DNA of 64,000 nt from Duganella sp. CF517 (lineage in GTDB: Bacteria; Pseudomonadota; Gammaproteobacteria; Burkholderiales; Burkholderiaceae_D): positions 907,198 through 971,197 of the forward strand of contig NZ_FODC01000001.1 in NCBI RefSeq assembly GCF_900110275.1, in the 5' to 3' direction. A program made the position numbers and the translations under genes. Of this stretch, positions 29,088 to 38,208 are shown in pieces (within the stretch, counting starts at the first letter, position 1; each line of letters starts with the position of its first letter). The notes below the pieces were generated by a model. That model ran no database searches. It was not told the DNA's origin and saw only the letters and a list, made by a program, of their open reading frames with translations.

Positions 29088-29708
29088 ATGAATCAGCGTA
29101 TCCGCAACAGCTTGGCGGCGGCAGGTTTGATGTTATCGGCGATGGGCGCCGGCGCCGCCAACTACAGCGCCATTCTCACCGGTCAGCAGGAAGCACCGCC
29201 CAACACCTCGCCGGGCATCGGCGCCAGCACGATCCGGTTCGACCCCACCGCGCATCTGTTGGAAATCAACGTCACCTTCAGCGGCTTGGTGGGCGAAACC
29301 TATGCCGCGCACATCCACTGCTGCACCCCGACGCCGGGCGAAGGCATCGCCGGCGTCATGACGCCGATTCCCAATCTGAGCGGCTTTCCGCAGGGGGTCA
29401 GGAGCGGCGTTTACACCTACACCTACGACACCTCGCTGGCATCGAGCTGGAGCCCGAGCTTCCTGAGCAGCTGGGGCAACAGCACCGCGTTCGCGGAAGC
29501 GGCGTTTGAAAACGGCCTCCAGAACGGAACCGCCTATTTCAACATCCACACCAGTTACGCGTCCGCCGGCGAGGTGCGCGGCTTCTATGAGGTCGCACCG
29601 GCGGCGGCCGTTCCGGAGCCGGAAAGCATCGCGCTGCTGAGCATTGGCCTGCCCGTATTGCTGATACTGGCGCGGCGACGCCCGAAAAACGCGATCAAAT
29701 TGAAATAG
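29088..29708 (+). CDS. CHRD-domain protein with PEP-CTERM sorting signal
   Basis: A 206-residue exported protein. GGAGGG before the ATG at 29088 fixes the start, against an in-frame ATG at 29073. A signal peptide covers residues 1-24 (LMLSAMGAGAANYSA around the cleavage site). A CHRD domain follows (YSAILTGQQEAPPNTSPGIG, AHIHCCTPTPGEGIAGVM, GTAYFNIHTSYASAGEVRGF). The C-terminus has VPEPESIALLSIGLPVLLIL, then an RRR cluster: the PEP-CTERM tripartite signal recognised by exosortase. The protein is thus likely processed and deposited in the cell envelope or extracellular matrix. The exosortase genes are not in the window. Confidence 0.92.
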   Translation: MNQRIRNSLAAAGLMLSAMGAGAANYSAILTGQQEAPPNTSPGIGASTIRFDPTAHLLEINVTFSGLVGETYAAHIHCCTPTPGEGIAGVMTPIPNLSGFPQGVRSGVYTYTYDTSLASSWSPSFLSSWGNSTAFAEAAFENGLQNGTAYFNIHTSYASAGEVRGFYEVAPAAAVPEPESIALLSIGLPVLLILARRRPKNAIKLK

Positions 29709-29723
29709 CCACTAAAACACGCA

Positions 29724-29809
29724 GGGCGGATTAGCGTAGCGTAAACGGCCATGCATGCGCCGTCGCTGGCGCATGCATGGCCGTTTATGGCGTTCCGCCT
29801 AATCCGCCC
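29724..29809. repeat. dispersed inverted-repeat element, copy 1
   Basis: Between the convergent CHRD and htpG genes. The outer arms gggcggatta (29724-29733) and taatccgccc (29800-29809) pair. The inner arms form a perfect 20-bp stem (29742-29761 with 29768-29787) around a 6-nt loop. A second, diverged copy lies at 52351-52433. It may act as a bidirectional terminator. Confidence 0.9.
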
Positions 29810-29854
29810 GACGTGGATCTGTGGTGACTCCTACGATGACCCGCCCTGGTCGGC

Positions 29855-31774
29855 TTACTTGCCTGCGCCGCTCAGCAGCATCTCATTGAGACGCTTGACG
29901 AACGAGGCCGGGTCGCTCAGCGAACCACCTTCGGCCAGCAACGCCTGGTCGAACAGGATGTTGGCCCAATCGCCGAACAAGGTGCCCGATTCCTCGTACT
30001 TCAACCGCGTCACCAGCGGATGGTTAGGATTGATCTCGAGGATAGGCTTGGACTCCGGCGCGCTCTGCCCCGCCGCCTTGAGCATGCGCAGCAGGTTGCC
30101 CGACAGCTCATGCTCGTCCGCCACCAGGCAGGCCGGCGAATCGGTCAGGCGGAACGTCACGCGCACGTCCTTGGCTTTGTCCGACAAGGCTTCCTTCATC
30201 TTGCCGACCAAATCCTTGTACGAGTTCTCGGTCTCTTCGTGCTCTTTCTTCTCTTCCTCGTCTTCCAGCGCGCCCAGATCCAGGCCGCCCTTGGCCACCG
30301 ACACCAATTCCTTGCCTTCGAACTCGGTCAGGAACGACAGCATCCATTCGTCGACGCGGTCGGTCAGCAGCAGCACTTCGACGCCCTTCTTGCGGAAGAT
30401 CTCCAGGTGCGGGCTGTTCTTCGCGGCGACATAGTTATCGGCCGTGACGTAGTAGATCTTGTCCTGGCCTTCCTTCAGGCGCGCCACGTACTGCTCCAGC
30501 GAAACGCTTTGCTCGTCGTTCTCGTTGGCGGTCGAGGCGAAGCGCAGCAGCTTGGCCAGACGATCCTTGTTGGTGGCGTCCTCGCCGATGCCTTCTTTCA
30601 GCACCTGGCCGAACTCGTTCCAGAAGGTGACATACTTGTCCTTCTTTTCCTGCTCGTCGGCGTTGGCCATTTCCTCCAGCATGCCGATCACGCGCTTGGT
30701 CGAGCCGTCGCGGATCACCTTGACGTCGCGCGACTCCTGCAGGATCTCGCGCGAGACGTTCAGCGGCAGGTCGGCCGAATCGATGACGCCCTTGACCATG
30801 CGCAGGTAGGCCGGCATCAGCTGCTCGGCGTCGTCCATGATGAACACGCGCTTGACGTACAGCTTGATGCCGCCACGCTTGTTACGGTCCCACAGATCGA
30901 ACGGCGCCTTGGCCGGGATGTACAGCAGCTGCGTGTACTCGCTGCGCCCTTCGACGCGGTTGTGCGTGTACGTCAGCGGCGCCTGGAAGTCGTGCGAGAC
31001 GTGCTTGTAGAATTCCTCGTACTGCTCCGGCGTGATCTCCGATTTGCTGCGCGCCCACAGCGCGCTGGCCTGGTTGACGGTCTCGAAATCGTCCTTGACG
31101 ACGGTTTCCTTCTTCTCGTCGTCCCATTCCTCCTTCTGCATCACGATCGGCAGCGAGATATGGTCGGAGTACTTGCGGATGATGGATTTGATCTTCCACG
31201 ACGACAGCAGCTCGTCCTCGCCCTCGCGCAGATGCAGGATGATGTCGGTGCCGCGGCCGGTCTTTTCGATCTGCTCGACCGAGTAATCGCCCTCGCCGGC
31301 CGATTCCCAGCGCACGCCCTCGGACGCCTCGGCGCCCGCGCGGCGGGTTTCGACGGTGATCTTGTCGGCGACGATGAAGCCGGAGTAGAAGCCCACGCCG
31401 AACTGGCCGATCAGGGCCGCGTCCTGCTGCTGGTCGCCCGACAGCTTGCCGAAGAATTCCTTGGTGCCCGACTTGGCGATCGTGCCCAGGTGCGAGATCG
31501 CCTCGTCGCGGCTCATGCCGATGCCGTTGTCGGAGATGGTGATGGTGCGCGCGGCCTTGTCGAACGAGACCTTGATCTTCAGTTCATGGTCGTTGCCGTA
31601 CAGGGCGTCGTTGTTGATCGCCTCGAAGCGCAGCTTGTCGGACGCGTCGGACGCGTTCGAGATCAACTCGCGCAGGAAAATCTCTTTGTTCGAGTACAAG
31701 GAGTGGATCATCAGCTGCAACAGCTGTTTCACTTCAGCCTGGAAACCAAGGGTTTGCTTATCGTTATCTGCCAT
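29855..31774 (-). CDS. htpG: molecular chaperone HtpG (Hsp90)
   Basis: A 639-residue cytosolic Hsp90. The ATG at 31774 ([20 protein letters not shown]) is preceded by AGAGG. An in-frame extension to 31819 runs through the promoter leader and is rejected. The GHKL ATPase domain shows [40 protein letters not shown] and [20 protein letters not shown]. The middle and C-terminal dimerisation domains complete the usual length. A sigma-32 promoter lies 59 bp upstream. Confidence 0.98.
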   Translation of the reverse strand: MADNDKQTLGFQAEVKQLLQLMIHSLYSNKEIFLRELISNASDASDKLRFEAINNDALYGNDHELKIKVSFDKAARTITISDNGIGMSRDEAISHLGTIAKSGTKEFFGKLSGDQQQDAALIGQFGVGFYSGFIVADKITVETRRAGAEASEGVRWESAGEGDYSVEQIEKTGRGTDIILHLREGEDELLSSWKIKSIIRKYSDHISLPIVMQKEEWDDEKKETVVKDDFETVNQASALWARSKSEITPEQYEEFYKHVSHDFQAPLTYTHNRVEGRSEYTQLLYIPAKAPFDLWDRNKRGGIKLYVKRVFIMDDAEQLMPAYLRMVKGVIDSADLPLNVSREILQESRDVKVIRDGSTKRVIGMLEEMANADEQEKKDKYVTFWNEFGQVLKEGIGEDATNKDRLAKLLRFASTANENDEQSVSLEQYVARLKEGQDKIYYVTADNYVAAKNSPHLEIFRKKGVEVLLLTDRVDEWMLSFLTEFEGKELVSVAKGGLDLGALEDEEEKKEHEETENSYKDLVGKMKEALSDKAKDVRVTFRLTDSPACLVADEHELSGNLLRMLKAAGQSAPESKPILEINPNHPLVTRLKYEESGTLFGDWANILFDQALLAEGGSLSDPASFVKRLNEMLLSGAGK

Positions 31775-31832
31775 TTTTAGAGCCTCTAATAGTCTTAGTG
31801 TGCGTGCGCGAAGTCGCACGGGTGTGGCGAAA

Positions 31833-31858
31833 GTGGGGATTATAAAATGGTTTTCAAG
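31833..31858 (-). promoter_or_regulatory. sigma-32 heat-shock promoter of htpG
   Basis: On the minus strand CTTGAAA (31852-31858) is followed after 13 bp by CCCCAC (31833-31838), matching the RpoH consensus CTTGAAA-N11-16-CCCCAT. A TTGACA hexamer (31874-31879) and a TATAAT overlap the same region but are too far apart to form a standard sigma-70 promoter. Confidence 0.85.
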
Positions 31859-31893
31859 AGCAGCTTACTACTTTGTCAACTCATTTTCGCCAC

Positions 31894-33564
31894 TCATTTG
31901 CCCAACTCCCGCTCCAGGAACCGCCATACGCCCGGTTCCTGCATCGCCGCCACGTTGAGCCGCATGCGCGTCGACGGCAGCTGCGCCGGCGAAAACAGGC
32001 TGCCGGGGGCCAGCAGCAGGTTGTCGGCCATGGCGCGCTCGGTCAGCACGCTGGTGTCGCAGCCGGCGTCGGCCCAGACGAACATCCCGGCCGGCGACGC
32101 CACGTCCACCTTCAGGCCGACGCGCTCCATCTGCCGCACCGCCTTGGCGCGGATGCCGTCGAGCCGCGTGCGCACCCGGTCCGCGTGCTTGCGGTACGAG
32201 CCCTCGGACAGCACCTTGTAGACCACCCGCTCGCCGATGTCGCTGGTGGTCAGGGTCGACAGCATCTTGCGGTCGGCCAGCCTCTCGGCCCGCTCGGCCG
32301 ACGTGGCGATGAAGCCGACCCGCAGGTTGGCCGCCATCGTCTTCGAAAAGCCGCTGAGGTAAATCACCCGCTGCAGCTGGTCCAGCGCCGACAGCCGCGT
32401 GGCCGGCTGCACCGCGCTGCCGGGGTGCAGGTCGCAGTAAATATCGTCTTCGACGATGATGAAGTCGTGCTCCTCCGCCAGCCGCAGCACCTGGAAGGCC
32501 TTGGCCGCCGACAGCGACGTCGAACTGGGGTTGTGCAGCACCGAGTTAATAATATAGAGCTTGGGCTTGTGGATCGCCGCCAGCTCGGCCAACCGGGCGA
32601 TATCCGGGCCGTCGGCCAGGCGCGGGATGCCGATCACGTTGGCGCCCAGCGCGGCGAAGGAGCCGAACATCAGGAACCAGGCCGGATCGTCGACGAAGAT
32701 GGTGTCGCCGGGGCGGGTGAACTCGCGCGCCACCAGGTCCAGCGCCTGCGTGACGCCGGCCGTGGTGACGATTTGCTCCGGCGCGGCGGCGATTTCCAGC
32801 TCGGCGAGCTTGTGCTGCAGCTGCTGACGCAGCGGCAGGAAGCCCTGCGGCAGGCCGTAGCTCACTAATAGATTGGGATTCTGGCGGCTGACCGCGCGCA
32901 GCGCGTTGGCGATCGCGGCGCCGTCCAGCCATTCGGGCGGCAGCACGCCGGAGCCGGGCATCTGGTGGTGCGGCATCTGGCGGAACATATTCCGCACCAG
33001 CCAGACCACGTCGATCGGCTTGGCGTCGAGGCGCGAGCGCGCAGCCGCCGCGCCGGCCGGCGCCGATCCCTCGCTGGCGTTGAGCGCCATCGGCGCCCGC
33101 TCGCGCACGAAAAAGCCGGCGCCCCGGCGCGACTCCAGGTAGCCGGTCGCCACCAGCTTGTCGTAGCTGGCCACCACCGTGAAGGCCGACACGCCGTGCG
33201 CCGCCGCGAAGGCGCGGATCGACGGCATGCGCGCCCCGCCGCGCAGCAGCCGGTCGTCGATGCGCGCCGCCACCGAGCGCACGATCTGGTCGATCAGCGT
33301 TTCGCCCGATTCGCGCGACAGCAATCCCACCAACGGGCCGGCGGCGGGCTTGGGCTTGGAGGTCCGCACGGCGCGCGCCGGCGGCGAATCGATCGAGACC
33401 GGCACATTGGATTTGAGCGTCGGCTTGACCGTGGCCACCGCCGGACCGGGTGCCGCGGCGGCCAACGCGCGGGCGTGTGACGCCGCCAGCGCCTCGTTGA
33501 CAGCTTCGGCCGCGGCCGACGCGGCGGCCCCTAAAAGCGACGTGCGCTTGCGTGTATTGGTCAT
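31894..33564 (-). CDS. MocR/PdxR-type GntR regulator with aminotransferase domain
   Basis: A 556-residue fusion regulator. The first 80 residues are an unusual Ala/Pro-rich extension. A GntR winged helix (GETLIDQIVRSVAARIDDRL, then MPSIRAFAAAHGVSAFTVVA) covers about residues 85-160. A fold-type I aminotransferase domain follows, with PLP lysine K408 in LSGFSKTMAANLRVGF. The ATG at 33564 is taken; sequence further upstream in frame lies over the divergent EamA gene. MocR proteins sense PLP or aminated ligands and usually control a divergent gene, here the EamA transporter. Three TGTAC-type direct repeats in the shared promoter are candidate operators. Confidence 0.9.
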   Translation of the reverse strand: MTNTRKRTSLLGAAASAAAEAVNEALAASHARALAAAAPGPAVATVKPTLKSNVPVSIDSPPARAVRTSKPKPAAGPLVGLLSRESGETLIDQIVRSVAARIDDRLLRGGARMPSIRAFAAAHGVSAFTVVASYDKLVATGYLESRRGAGFFVRERAPMALNASEGSAPAGAAAARSRLDAKPIDVVWLVRNMFRQMPHHQMPGSGVLPPEWLDGAAIANALRAVSRQNPNLLVSYGLPQGFLPLRQQLQHKLAELEIAAAPEQIVTTAGVTQALDLVAREFTRPGDTIFVDDPAWFLMFGSFAALGANVIGIPRLADGPDIARLAELAAIHKPKLYIINSVLHNPSSTSLSAAKAFQVLRLAEEHDFIIVEDDIYCDLHPGSAVQPATRLSALDQLQRVIYLSGFSKTMAANLRVGFIATSAERAERLADRKMLSTLTTSDIGERVVYKVLSEGSYRKHADRVRTRLDGIRAKAVRQMERVGLKVDVASPAGMFVWADAGCDTSVLTERAMADNLLLAPGSLFSPAQLPSTRMRLNVAAMQEPGVWRFLERELGK

Positions 33565-33598
33565 CCCACCGTCACAGTATAAGAAATTAAGTTTAAAG

Positions 33599-33628
33599 TG
33601 TACCGGCACTGTACTGGCTTTTGTACCG
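33599..33628. promoter_or_regulatory. triple direct repeat, likely MocR operator
   Basis: TGTACCGG, TGTACTGG and TGTACCG begin at 33599, 33610 and 33622, a spacing of 11-12 bp or about one helical turn. They overlap the -35 area of the MocR gene, whose likely -10 is TATACT at about 33577-33582 (minus). They lie 60-90 bp upstream of the EamA start. Confidence 0.65.
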
Positions 33629-33687
33629 TAGGATACACCCATAGCCGAGCAAGACCAAGCAAAACCACTGAAAAACCTGGAGCCAGC

Positions 33688-34668
33688 ATGACCCGCATCG
33701 CCACCCGCAGCGCCCCGCCCGCGATCGCCGCGCCGATTTCCACCCGCGCCGCGCCACGCCTGGGCGGCATAAGCGACGAAACCGCCGGCATGCTGCTTGG
33801 CCTGATCGGTGTCGCCATCTTCAGTCTCACCTTGCCCTTCACCCGGCTCGCCGTCGGCGCCGCCGGAGATGGCGCCGGCCTGTCGCCGATGTTCGTCGCG
33901 CTGGCCCGCGCGCTGGTCGCCGCCGTGCTGGCCGGCGCCTGGCTGCTGTGGAAGCGCGCGCCGCTGCCGCCGCGTGCCGCCCTGGCGCCGCTGGCGATGG
34001 TGGCCGCCGGCTGCGTGATCGGCTTCCCGTGGCTGACCTCCATCGCCATGCGCTCGCTGCCCGCCGCCCACGGCGCGGTCTTGATCGGCATCCTGCCGCT
34101 GGCCACCGCCGTCTTCGCGGCCCTGCTGGGGGGCGAAAAACCCTCGACCGGCTTCTGGGTCATGGCCATGTGCGGCTCGGCGCTGGTGGCCGGCTTCGCG
34201 CTGCGCCAGAGCGGCGGCGGCCTGCATGCGGCCGATCTGGCGATTTTCGCCGCCGTGCTGCTGGCGGCCATGGGCTACGCCGCCGGCGGACGCCTGTCGC
34301 AGACGCTGGGCGGGCAGCAGACCATCTGCTGGGCGCTGGTGCTGGCCACGCCGGTGCTGCTCCCGGTGGTCGGCTGGCTGTGCTGGCGCGAGGCCGGCCA
34401 GATCGCCGCCGCCGGCGCCGCCGCGTGGACCGGCTTCGCCTACGTCTCGGTGTTCTCGATGTTCATCGGATTCTTCTTCTGGTATCGCGGCATGGCGCTC
34501 GGCGGCGTGGCGCGGGTCGGCCAGGTGCAGCTGGTGCAGCCGTTCCTGTCGCTGCTCGGCGCGGCGCTGGTTTTGGGCGAGGCGCTCGAGTGGCCGACCG
34601 TGATATTTGCAATCGCCGTCATCGCCACGGTGGGCATCGGCCGCAAAATGCAGGTGAAACGCGGCTAA
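33688..34668 (+). CDS. EamA/DMT-family transporter
   Basis: A 326-residue inner-membrane permease with about ten TM helices in two EamA repeats (GMLLGLIGVAIFSLTLPFTR at the start; RVGQVQLVQPFLSLLGAALV near the end). The ATG at 33688 follows a CCTGGAG sequence; an upstream ATG at 33598 sits within the operator repeats. It is divergent from the MocR gene with 123 bp between starts, so it is the probable regulatory target. Exporters of amines or amino acids are common MocR targets; the substrate here is unknown. Confidence 0.87.
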   Translation: MTRIATRSAPPAIAAPISTRAAPRLGGISDETAGMLLGLIGVAIFSLTLPFTRLAVGAAGDGAGLSPMFVALARALVAAVLAGAWLLWKRAPLPPRAALAPLAMVAAGCVIGFPWLTSIAMRSLPAAHGAVLIGILPLATAVFAALLGGEKPSTGFWVMAMCGSALVAGFALRQSGGGLHAADLAIFAAVLLAAMGYAAGGRLSQTLGGQQTICWALVLATPVLLPVVGWLCWREAGQIAAAGAAAWTGFAYVSVFSMFIGFFFWYRGMALGGVARVGQVQLVQPFLSLLGAALVLGEALEWPTVIFAIAVIATVGIGRKMQVKRG

Positions 34669-34768
34669 AACCGTGGAGTATCTTGATTTTGGCCCGAATG
34701 CAGGCGTCGCCTGTCTCGAGAGTACAATATCGGTCTACAGCCCCACCACTTACTATATGGATAAGCAC

Positions 34769-35230
34769 ATGTCTGTCTACGAAAAACTGAAAGCGCTCGA
34801 TATCACCCTGGCCGCACCGGCCACCCCGGCCGCCGCTTACGTCATGTACGCGCAAACCGGCAACACGGTGTTCATCTCGGGTCACATCGCCAAACGCGCC
34901 GACGGCAGCGTGTGGGTGGGCCAGTTGGGCAAGAACATCGACACGGCCGAGGGCAAGCAGGCCGCGCGCGCCATCGCCATCGACTTGATCGGCACCCTGC
35001 AGACGGCCGTCGGCGGCGATTTGAACCGCGTGCGCCGCATCGTCAAGTTGATGAGCCTTGTGAACTCCACCCCTGATTTTACCGAACAGCACCTGGTCAC
35101 CAACGGCGCTTCCGAGCTGCTGGGCGAAGTCTTCGGCGACGCCGGCAAGCACGCCCGCTCGGCCTTTGGTGTCGCACAAATCCCGCTTGGCGCCTGCGTC
35201 GAAATCGAACTGATCGCGGAAGTCGCGTAA
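34769..35230 (+). CDS. RidA (YjgF/TdcF)-family protein
   Basis: A 153-residue protein starting MSVYEKLKALDITLA. The family region includes GNTVFISGHIAKRADGSVWV, VGQLGKNIDTAEGKQAAR and VRRIVKLMSLVNSTPDFTEQ. It ends HARSAFGVAQIPLGACVEIE, with the Arg that in RidA anchors the substrate carboxylate. RidA proteins hydrolyse reactive enamine/imine intermediates released by PLP enzymes. This fits the PLP aminotransferase that follows after 109 bp. An ATG at 34757 is a possible alternative start. It belongs to a longer RidA subgroup than the about 130-residue E. coli protein. Confidence 0.88.
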   Translation: MSVYEKLKALDITLAAPATPAAAYVMYAQTGNTVFISGHIAKRADGSVWVGQLGKNIDTAEGKQAARAIAIDLIGTLQTAVGGDLNRVRRIVKLMSLVNSTPDFTEQHLVTNGASELLGEVFGDAGKHARSAFGVAQIPLGACVEIELIAEVA

Positions 35231-35339
35231 GCGGGCGGCGTCTTACCCGGCGCCGTTCCTTCTATAAAAGTGCGCCACAAGCGCGCTTGTTGAATCGCCG
35301 GGCCGTCTTCGGCCGGGGCACACATTGAGTGAGACAAGT

Positions 35340-36533
35340 ATGAAAATCGAAAACCCCAACCCGATCCAGTGGCGCTTCTCCGAACGCGCCGACCAGCTGC
35401 AATCGTCCTTCATCCGCGAGATCCTCAAGATCACGCAGCAGCCGGAGATCATCTCCTTCGCCGGCGGCCTGCCTTCGCCGCTGACCTTCCCGGTCGACGA
35501 AATGAAGCTCGCCTTCGACAAGGTCCTCGAGAACAACGGCAAAGTGGCGCTGCAATACGGCCCGACCGACGGCTACCTGCCGCTGCGCCAGTGGATCGCC
35601 GATTCGCTGTCGACCAACGGCGCCAAAATCATCCCTGAGCAGGTGCTGATGACGTCCGGCTCGCAGCAGGCGCTGGACCTGCTGGGCAAGGTGCTGATCG
35701 ACGAAGGCAGCCGCGTGCTGGTCGAGACGCCGTCCTACCTGGGCGCGCTGCAGGCCTTCTCGGTCTACCGTCCGGAATTCAAATCGGTCGACACCGACGA
35801 ACATGGCCTGGTGCCGTCGTCGCTGGACCCGGTCGCCGCCGGCGCGCGCCTGCTGTACGCGCTGCCGAACTTCCAGAATCCGACCGGCCGCACCCTGTCC
35901 GTCGAGCGCCGCCTGGAACTGGTCGAGACCTGCGCCCGTCTGGGCCTGCCGCTGATCGAGGACGATCCGTACGGCGCCTTGAGCTACAAGGGCGATCCGC
36001 TGCCGAAGATGGTGGCGATGAACCCGGAAGGCGTGATCTACATGGGTTCCTTCTCCAAGGTCCTCACGCCGGGCATCCGCCTGGGCTACGTGGTGGCCCC
36101 GCTGCCGCTGGTGCGCCGCCTGGAGCTGGCCAAGCAGGCCGCCGACCTGCACACCTCGCAGCTGACGCAGATGGTGGTGCATGAAGTGATCAAGGACGGC
36201 TTCCTCGAGCAGCACATCCCGAAGATCCGCACCTTGTACGGCAACCAGTGCCAGGTCATGCTGGACGCGATGGCCCAGTACTTCCCGGCCGGCGTCGAGT
36301 GGACCAAGCCCGAAGGCGGCATGTTCATCTGGGTCACGCTGCCGAAGCACATCGACGCCATGAAGCTGCTGGACGAGGCGATCGCCCAGAAAGTGGCCTT
36401 CGTCCCGGGTTCGCCGTTCTACGCCAACGAACCGGAAACCAACACCTTGCGCCTGTCGTTCGTGACCGTGCCGCCGGAACGCATCCGCACCGGTATCGAG
36501 ATTCTCGGCAAACTGATCGCCGCCAAGATCTAA
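35340..36533 (+). CDS. PLP-dependent aminotransferase, LysN/ARO8-like
   Basis: A 397-residue fold-type I aminotransferase beginning MKIENPNPIQWRFSERADQL. Family motifs are IISFAGGLPSPLTFPVDEMK, LQYGPTDGYLPLRQWIADSL, NPTGRTLS, LIEDDPYGALSY and the PLP lysine K240 (GSFSKVLTPGIRLGYV), with the substrate-carboxylate Arg near RLSFVTVPPERI. It resembles 2-aminoadipate/aromatic aminotransferases without a GntR domain. The nominal amino-donor range cannot be read from sequence. A GC-rich hairpin lies 21 bp after the stop. Confidence 0.88.
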   Translation: MKIENPNPIQWRFSERADQLQSSFIREILKITQQPEIISFAGGLPSPLTFPVDEMKLAFDKVLENNGKVALQYGPTDGYLPLRQWIADSLSTNGAKIIPEQVLMTSGSQQALDLLGKVLIDEGSRVLVETPSYLGALQAFSVYRPEFKSVDTDEHGLVPSSLDPVAAGARLLYALPNFQNPTGRTLSVERRLELVETCARLGLPLIEDDPYGALSYKGDPLPKMVAMNPEGVIYMGSFSKVLTPGIRLGYVVAPLPLVRRLELAKQAADLHTSQLTQMVVHEVIKDGFLEQHIPKIRTLYGNQCQVMLDAMAQYFPAGVEWTKPEGGMFIWVTLPKHIDAMKLLDEAIAQKVAFVPGSPFYANEPETNTLRLSFVTVPPERIRTGIEILGKLIAAKI

Positions 36534-36849
36534 CCCCGCCTGTCGTGGTATCCCGTGGGCGGCGTCCGCCGCCCACGCCCCCCTTCTTGTCATCCCTACA
36601 AAGAAAAGCACGGTCCCTGCTGGCTATTGGGTCGGCGTCGCTTTCAAGCCTGAAGTATCCCTCCAAAATCATGCGCTGAATGTTTACATATCGGGCGGGC
36701 AACGCGGTATGATTTGAATGGATAGTCACTTAGTAAGGCAAGCCTTTGTTCATGCGTGTACAAACTTCCCCAACTCGCCCCTCGCGCCACGCACCCGCGC
36801 GATCGCGGTCCCATGCCACGACGCCCCGGCGGATTGAAGGCGACGCGCA
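36534..36849. other. non-coding gap with terminator and leader of the GGDEF gene
   Basis: A 316-bp gap. It starts with a terminator-like hairpin at 36555-36576. No coding frame with similarity was seen in the middle. It ends in a sequence with several short AT-rich stretches (tatgatttgaatggatagtc, about 36710) that probably contains the promoter of the diguanylate cyclase gene. Confidence 0.5.
36555..36576 (+). terminator. putative terminator of the aminotransferase gene
   Basis: A 9-bp perfect GC-rich stem (GTGGGCGGC/GCCGCCCAC) with a 4-nt loop, followed by a pyrimidine-rich ccccccttcttgt tail. The T-run is weak. Confidence 0.55.
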
Positions 36850-38208
36850 ATGAACCCCGCCAGTTCCGGCTTGTCCACGCGGCGCGATGCCGCCATCCTG
36901 ATCGTCGACGACGCGCCGGAGAACCTGGCCGTGCTGCGCAAGCTGATGGTCGAACAGGGCTATCAGACCTTTGTCGCCACCTCCGGCGAACGCGCGCTCA
37001 AGATCGCGCGCCGCGTCCATCCCGACCTGATACTGCTCGACGTGGTGATGCCCGGGATGGACGGCCTGGAAACCTGCCGCCAGCTCAAAGCCAACGCGGC
37101 GACGGCGCGCATTCCCGTCATCTTCATGAGCGCCAGGACCGACACCGACGACGTGGTGGCGGGCTTCGACATCGGCGCGGTCGATTACATCAGCAAGCCG
37201 TTGCGCATGGCCGAAGTGTGCGCGCGCGTGCGCACGCAGCTGCAAATCCGCAGCAACAGCGAAACCCAGGAAGAACAGGCCGAGCGCCTGCGCACCATCG
37301 TCAACAGCATGGCCGAGGGCCTGTTGATCATCGAGGCGGACGGCCGCATCCAGTTCACCAATCCGGCCTGCGACAAACACCTGGGCTACCAGGAGAACGA
37401 GCTGGCCGGGCGCGCGATCTCGGAGCTGCTCAACCCTTTGGTAGCGCAGGAATACCTGGAATACTTCGCCCGCTATGCGGCGTCGCCCGAGATGACGCAT
37501 AGCCACGGGACGCGCGAGGTGATCATCCGCCACCGCAACGGCAGTTCGGTGTGCATGGACCTGACGCTCACGCCGATGTACCTGCGCCAGCCGCTGTTTA
37601 TCGGCCTGCTGCACGACATCACGCACCACAAGCAATCGGAGGATGCGCTGCAGCGCGCCGCCATGGTCGATCCGCTGACGCAGATCGCCAACCGGCGCCA
37701 TTTCGACAGCTTCCTCGAAAAGGAGTGGCAACGCTCCATGCGCAGCGGCCAGCCGTTGTCGCTGGTGGTGCTGGACGTCGACCACTTCAAACTGTACAAC
37801 GACACGCTGGGCCATCCGGCGGGCGACACCTGCCTGCAGCGGGTGGCCGGCGCCATCGCCTCCCACGCGCTGCGTCCCACCGACCTGGCGGCCCGTTACG
37901 GCGGCGAGGAATTCGTGCTGCTGTTCGCCGAGACCGGGGCCGAGACGGCCGCCATGATGGCCGAGGCGATCCGCGCCCACATCGAATCGCTGCGCATTCC
38001 GCACCCGCGCTCCACGACGTCCGAGTGGCTCACCGTCAGCATCGGCGTGGCGACGATCCACCCGCACCAGCTGGACAACACGGAATCGCTGTTTGTCGCC
38101 GCCGACCGCGCGATGTACGTCGCCAAGGAAGGCGGGCGCAATCAGGTGCAATCGACCAGCACCGGCGGCGCCGCGCTGGAGGCGGTCAAGGCGCTGGTGA
38201 CGCGCTGA
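36850..38208 (+). CDS. response-regulator diguanylate cyclase (REC-PAS-GGDEF)
   Basis: A 452-residue c-di-GMP synthase. The receiver (residues about 15-130) has D20/D21 and phospho-acceptor D64 (LILLDVVMPGMDG). A PAS domain (about 150-270) reads IVNSMAEGLLIIEADGRIQF. The GGDEF domain begins near MVDPLTQIANRRHFDSFL. Its active site is GGEEF, and an RxxD product-inhibition site (RPTD) sits five residues upstream. Activity should thus be feedback-inhibited by c-di-GMP. No cognate sensor kinase is adjacent. The 3' end overlaps the convergent MFS gene by 23 bp. Confidence 0.93.
   Translation: MNPASSGLSTRRDAAILIVDDAPENLAVLRKLMVEQGYQTFVATSGERALKIARRVHPDLILLDVVMPGMDGLETCRQLKANAATARIPVIFMSARTDTDDVVAGFDIGAVDYISKPLRMAEVCARVRTQLQIRSNSETQEEQAERLRTIVNSMAEGLLIIEADGRIQFTNPACDKHLGYQENELAGRAISELLNPLVAQEYLEYFARYAASPEMTHSHGTREVIIRHRNGSSVCMDLTLTPMYLRQPLFIGLLHDITHHKQSEDALQRAAMVDPLTQIANRRHFDSFLEKEWQRSMRSGQPLSLVVLDVDHFKLYNDTLGHPAGDTCLQRVAGAIASHALRPTDLAARYGGEEFVLLFAETGAETAAMMAEAIRAHIESLRIPHPRSTTSEWLTVSIGVATIHPHQLDNTESLFVAADRAMYVAKEGGRNQVQSTSTGGAALEAVKALVTR

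Noticed and set aside
30020..31780. 586-residue plus-strand frame over htpG
   Set aside because: Antisense of a highly conserved chaperone gene, repetitive basic/acidic composition.
33565..34227. N-terminal extension of the MocR-type gene into the divergent region
   Set aside because: It would run antisense through the EamA gene and the operator repeats; the ATG at 33564 gives a complete GntR domain.
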